Below, piece by piece: positions 17,798 through 19,437 of a stretch of DNA of 19,437 bases. This stretch comes from Actinomycetes bacterium. Its GTDB lineage: Bacteria > Actinomycetota > Actinomycetes > Propionibacteriales > Propionibacteriaceae. Below the pieces are notes generated by a model. The model saw only the letters and a program-made list of their open reading frames with translations. It had not been told where the DNA came from and did not search any database. The stretch covers positions 1 to 19,437 of the forward strand of contig JAEYUH010000078.1 of assembly GCA_023432725.1 (NCBI GenBank), given 5' to 3'. Within the stretch, counting starts at the first letter, position 1; every line of letters starts with the position of its first letter. Both the position numbers and the translations under genes were made by a program.

Positions 17798-18478
17798 ATG
17801 CGCGTCGTGATCGCAGGGGCAGGCAATGTCGGCCGCTCCATCGCCCGGGAGCTGATCGCCAACGGGCACCACATCCTGCTGATCGACAAGGACCCGACCG
17901 CGATCAAGCCCGAGAGCGTCCCTGAGGCGGAGTGGCTGCTGGCCGATGCCTGCGAGCTGACCTCGCTGGAGGAGTCGGGCCTCGACTCCTGTGACGTGGC
18001 GATCGCCGCGACCGGCGACGACAAGGCCAATCTCGTCCACTCGCTGCTGGCCAAGACCGAGTTCGGAGTGCCACGCACCGTCGGACGGGTGAACCACCCG
18101 GCCAACGAGTGGATGTTCGACGAGCAGTGGGGGGTGGACGTCGCGGTGTCGACGCCACGGCTGATCTGTGCGCTCGTCGAGGAGGCAGTCACCGTCGGCG
18201 ACCTGGTTCGCCTGCTCAGCTTCCACGGCGGGCGCGCGAACCTGGTCGAGATGACGCTGCCGGAGGGTTCGCCGCGGGTGGGCACCCGGGTCGCCGACCT
18301 CAACCTGCCCGGCGACGCCGTGCTGGTGGCGATCATCAGGGACGGGGCCGCGCGGCCCCCGGAGCGGGACGCCGCCCTCGAGGCCAACGATGAGCTGCTG
18401 TTCGTCGCCGGCGCCACCCACGAGGCGGACCTGGCCCAGTACCTGGTGCCGCGGGTGGCGCGGCCGGCCGGGTCCTGA
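17798..18478 (+). CDS. TrkA/RCK-family potassium uptake regulatory protein (CeoC-like)
   Basis: The 226-residue paralogue of the preceding protein has the Rossmann motif GAGNVG (7-12), Asp30 in LIDKDP and a full RCK_N domain with VAIAATGDDKANLV, then an RCK_C domain (about 140-220: NLVEMTLPEGSPRVGTRVADL, ANDELLFVAG). It should bind NAD(H) or ATP and probably forms a mixed or homo-oligomeric gating ring with the first TrkA. The ATG has GAGAGG (17785-17790) 7 nt upstream, overlapping the stop of the first gene, so the pair is an operon. Its stop codon lies within a hairpin at the convergent junction with the OB-fold gene. Confidence 0.94.
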   Translation: MRVVIAGAGNVGRSIARELIANGHHILLIDKDPTAIKPESVPEAEWLLADACELTSLEESGLDSCDVAIAATGDDKANLVHSLLAKTEFGVPRTVGRVNHPANEWMFDEQWGVDVAVSTPRLICALVEEAVTVGDLVRLLSFHGGRANLVEMTLPEGSPRVGTRVADLNLPGDAVLVAIIRDGAARPPERDAALEANDELLFVAGATHEADLAQYLVPRVARPAGS

Positions 18479-18500
18479 CCCGGCGTCGCTCAGGACGCCG
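18467..18500. terminator. Overlapping hairpins at the convergent trkA / OB-fold junction
   Basis: Two mutually exclusive 7-bp stems are visible: GCCGGGT (18467-18473) with ACCCGGC (18478-18484), and CGGCGTC (18481-18487) with GACGCCG (18494-18500). They contain both stop codons of the convergent genes and could terminate transcription from each side. There is no U-tract. Confidence 0.45.
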
Positions 18501-18861
18501 AGAACAGGTAGTAGCGCGGGTTGAAGATCCGGCGCTCGCCGTCCACGAAGGACACCCTGCCCTCCACTGCCATGTCGCGGCCCGCGGCGACGCCGGGGAT
18601 CTCCCGGCGTCCCATCCAGACCAGCGTGATCGCCGCGGAGCCGTCGCTGAAGGTGGCCTCCAGCCAGGGGGTGCCGCTGCGGGGCTCCATCTTCAAGGCG
18701 GTGACCGTCCCGCGCAGCCGGACCCGCTGCCGGTCGGCGGCATCGCTGATCCGGGTGACCCCGGCCTCCTCCGTCTCGCGCAACCGCTCCTCGGCGGCGT
18801 GGTCGGCGCCGGCGGCCCCCCAGCGCCGCAGCGCGCGCAGCAGCGGGTTGGTCCCGGCCAT
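18490..18861 (-). CDS. OB-fold nucleic-acid-binding protein
   Basis: The 123-residue protein has an N-terminal helical stretch (1-40) and an OB-fold (about 44-120): RVRLRGTVTALKMEP, WLEATFSDGSAAITLVWMGRREIPGV, GRDMAVEGRVSFVDGERRIFNPRYYLF. The fold resembles tRNA-anticodon/single-stranded DNA-binding OB domains, so it probably binds RNA or DNA; the biological role is unknown. It corresponds by order to M. tuberculosis Rv2694c. The ATG follows directly after the DUF3710 stop (TAG at 18862-18864, ATG at 18859-18861), with GAGGG a few bases upstream inside the DUF3710 gene, so the two are coupled. Confidence 0.9.
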   Translation of the reverse strand: MAGTNPLLRALRRWGAAGADHAAEERLRETEEAGVTRISDAADRQRVRLRGTVTALKMEPRSGTPWLEATFSDGSAAITLVWMGRREIPGVAAGRDMAVEGRVSFVDGERRIFNPRYYLFSAS

Positions 18862-19437
18862 CTAGCCCTCGTTCCGGTTGGGAAGCTCCATCGTAATCAG
18901 CTCGCCGGGGACCATCGGCTTGCTGCCGCGGCGGACGATGAGGTTGCGGAAGAACTCGATGAACGGACCGGCCTTGCCGTCGCCCGCCTCGGTGAGCGCG
19001 GCCTCGCCCAACAGGGTGCCGCGCAGGAGCCAGCGGGGACCCTCGGCGAACCAGACCCGGGAGACATGGAACAACTGCTCGCCGTTCGGCCCGGTCTGGG
19101 GCATCACCCGGCGCACCTCGGTTCCGAACGGCCCGTCGGCGAGCTCGGCGCTGCCGCCGGCCTGCCCGGCCTCCTCCACCAGGTCGTCGCGGAGCTCGTC
19201 GGCGAGCCCACCGCTGGCCGGTGCCGCGAACAGCGTCACCTCCAGGCCGGACTTCTGCCAGACACCGGTGATGGCGCGGACCTGGCGGGTGGCCTCGTTG
19301 ACCTGCAACTGCAGGTTGAGCCCCTGCCAGGGCGTGAGGATCAGCGCGCCCAGGTCGATGCGGGTCACGTCATCGCCGCCGAGCTCGACCTCGTCGATAT
19401 CGAAGGGGCCGTCGGCGCGCGGGTCCAGGTCGTCGCC
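18862..19437 (-). CDS. DUF3710 family protein, 5' end beyond window
   Basis: The frame is open to the right edge; 191 codons before the stop are present. DUF3710 features are GPFDIDEVEL (just inside the edge), TRIDLGALILTPWQGLNLQLQ, the helix LADELRDDLVEEAGQ, WLLRGTLLGEAAL and the C-terminal IVRRGSKPMVPGELITMELP. The conserved acidic segment before TRIDLGAL shows that a GTG at 19368 is not the start; the true start lies outside. Function unknown. In other actinobacteria this gene follows dut (dUTPase), so dut is expected just to the right (inference). It is immediately upstream of, and coupled to, the OB-fold gene. Confidence 0.9.
   Translation of the reverse strand, partial: GDDLDPRADGPFDIDEVELGGDDVTRIDLGALILTPWQGLNLQLQVNEATRQVRAITGVWQKSGLEVTLFAAPASGGLADELRDDLVEEAGQAGGSAELADGPFGTEVRRVMPQTGPNGEQLFHVSRVWFAEGPRWLLRGTLLGEAALTEAGDGKAGPFIEFFRNLIVRRGSKPMVPGELITMELPNRNEG

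Overview
The window is GC-rich chromosomal DNA (most codons end in G or C) from an actinobacterium. The strongest taxonomic clue is gene order. A TRAM-domain RNA methyltransferase, an APC-type permease, two TrkA/RCK proteins, an OB-fold protein and a DUF3710 protein stand in the order I recall from the ceoB-ceoC region of Mycobacterium tuberculosis. The msrB, DUF3000 and RNase D genes also recall a mycobacterial neighbourhood. A polyphosphate-using kinase and the overall style would suit Propionibacteriales, but that placement is inference. I see no tRNA, rRNA, insertion sequence, prophage or CRISPR array.

Layout. 1-1869: the 3' part of an MMPL transporter gene, followed by a strong hairpin terminator. 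1870-2151: a relatively AT-rich non-coding stretch with a second hairpin, upstream of a CbiX/SirB-like gene (2152-2952) whose product lacks the expected metal-binding histidines. 2964-6055: a PPK2 kinase (minus), an ATP-dependent DNA ligase C (plus) and a Prim-PolC-type polymerase (minus). The ligase and polymerase genes are tail to tail, 3 bp apart, and no Ku gene is visible. 6121-8436: msrB, then a DUF3000 gene and RNase D overlapping by 4 nt. 8461-11740 (minus): aconitase acnA with a small membrane protein gene 4 nt downstream; a 22-bp near-palindrome covers the acnA promoter. 11831-13813 (minus): a small cysteine-containing protein and a DUF308/HdeD-lipase fusion. 13875-17050 (minus): a KimA-like potassium permease coupled by a 4-nt overlap to a TRAM RNA methyltransferase. 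17124-18478 (plus): two TrkA/RCK proteins divergent from the permease. 18490-19437 (minus): an OB-fold protein and a partial DUF3710 protein running off the right edge.

How the genes fit together. Three themes stand out. The first is DNA repair: LigC and Prim-PolC are known repair partners in mycobacteria and are adjacent but convergent here. The second is potassium homeostasis: two nucleotide-binding RCK proteins lie next to a KimA-like permease rather than a TrkH channel. The third is central metabolism under dedicated control: acnA has an operator-like palindrome over its -10 region. Several genes have a TANNNT hexamer only 6-8 nt before the start codon, which suggests that leaderless mRNAs are common here.
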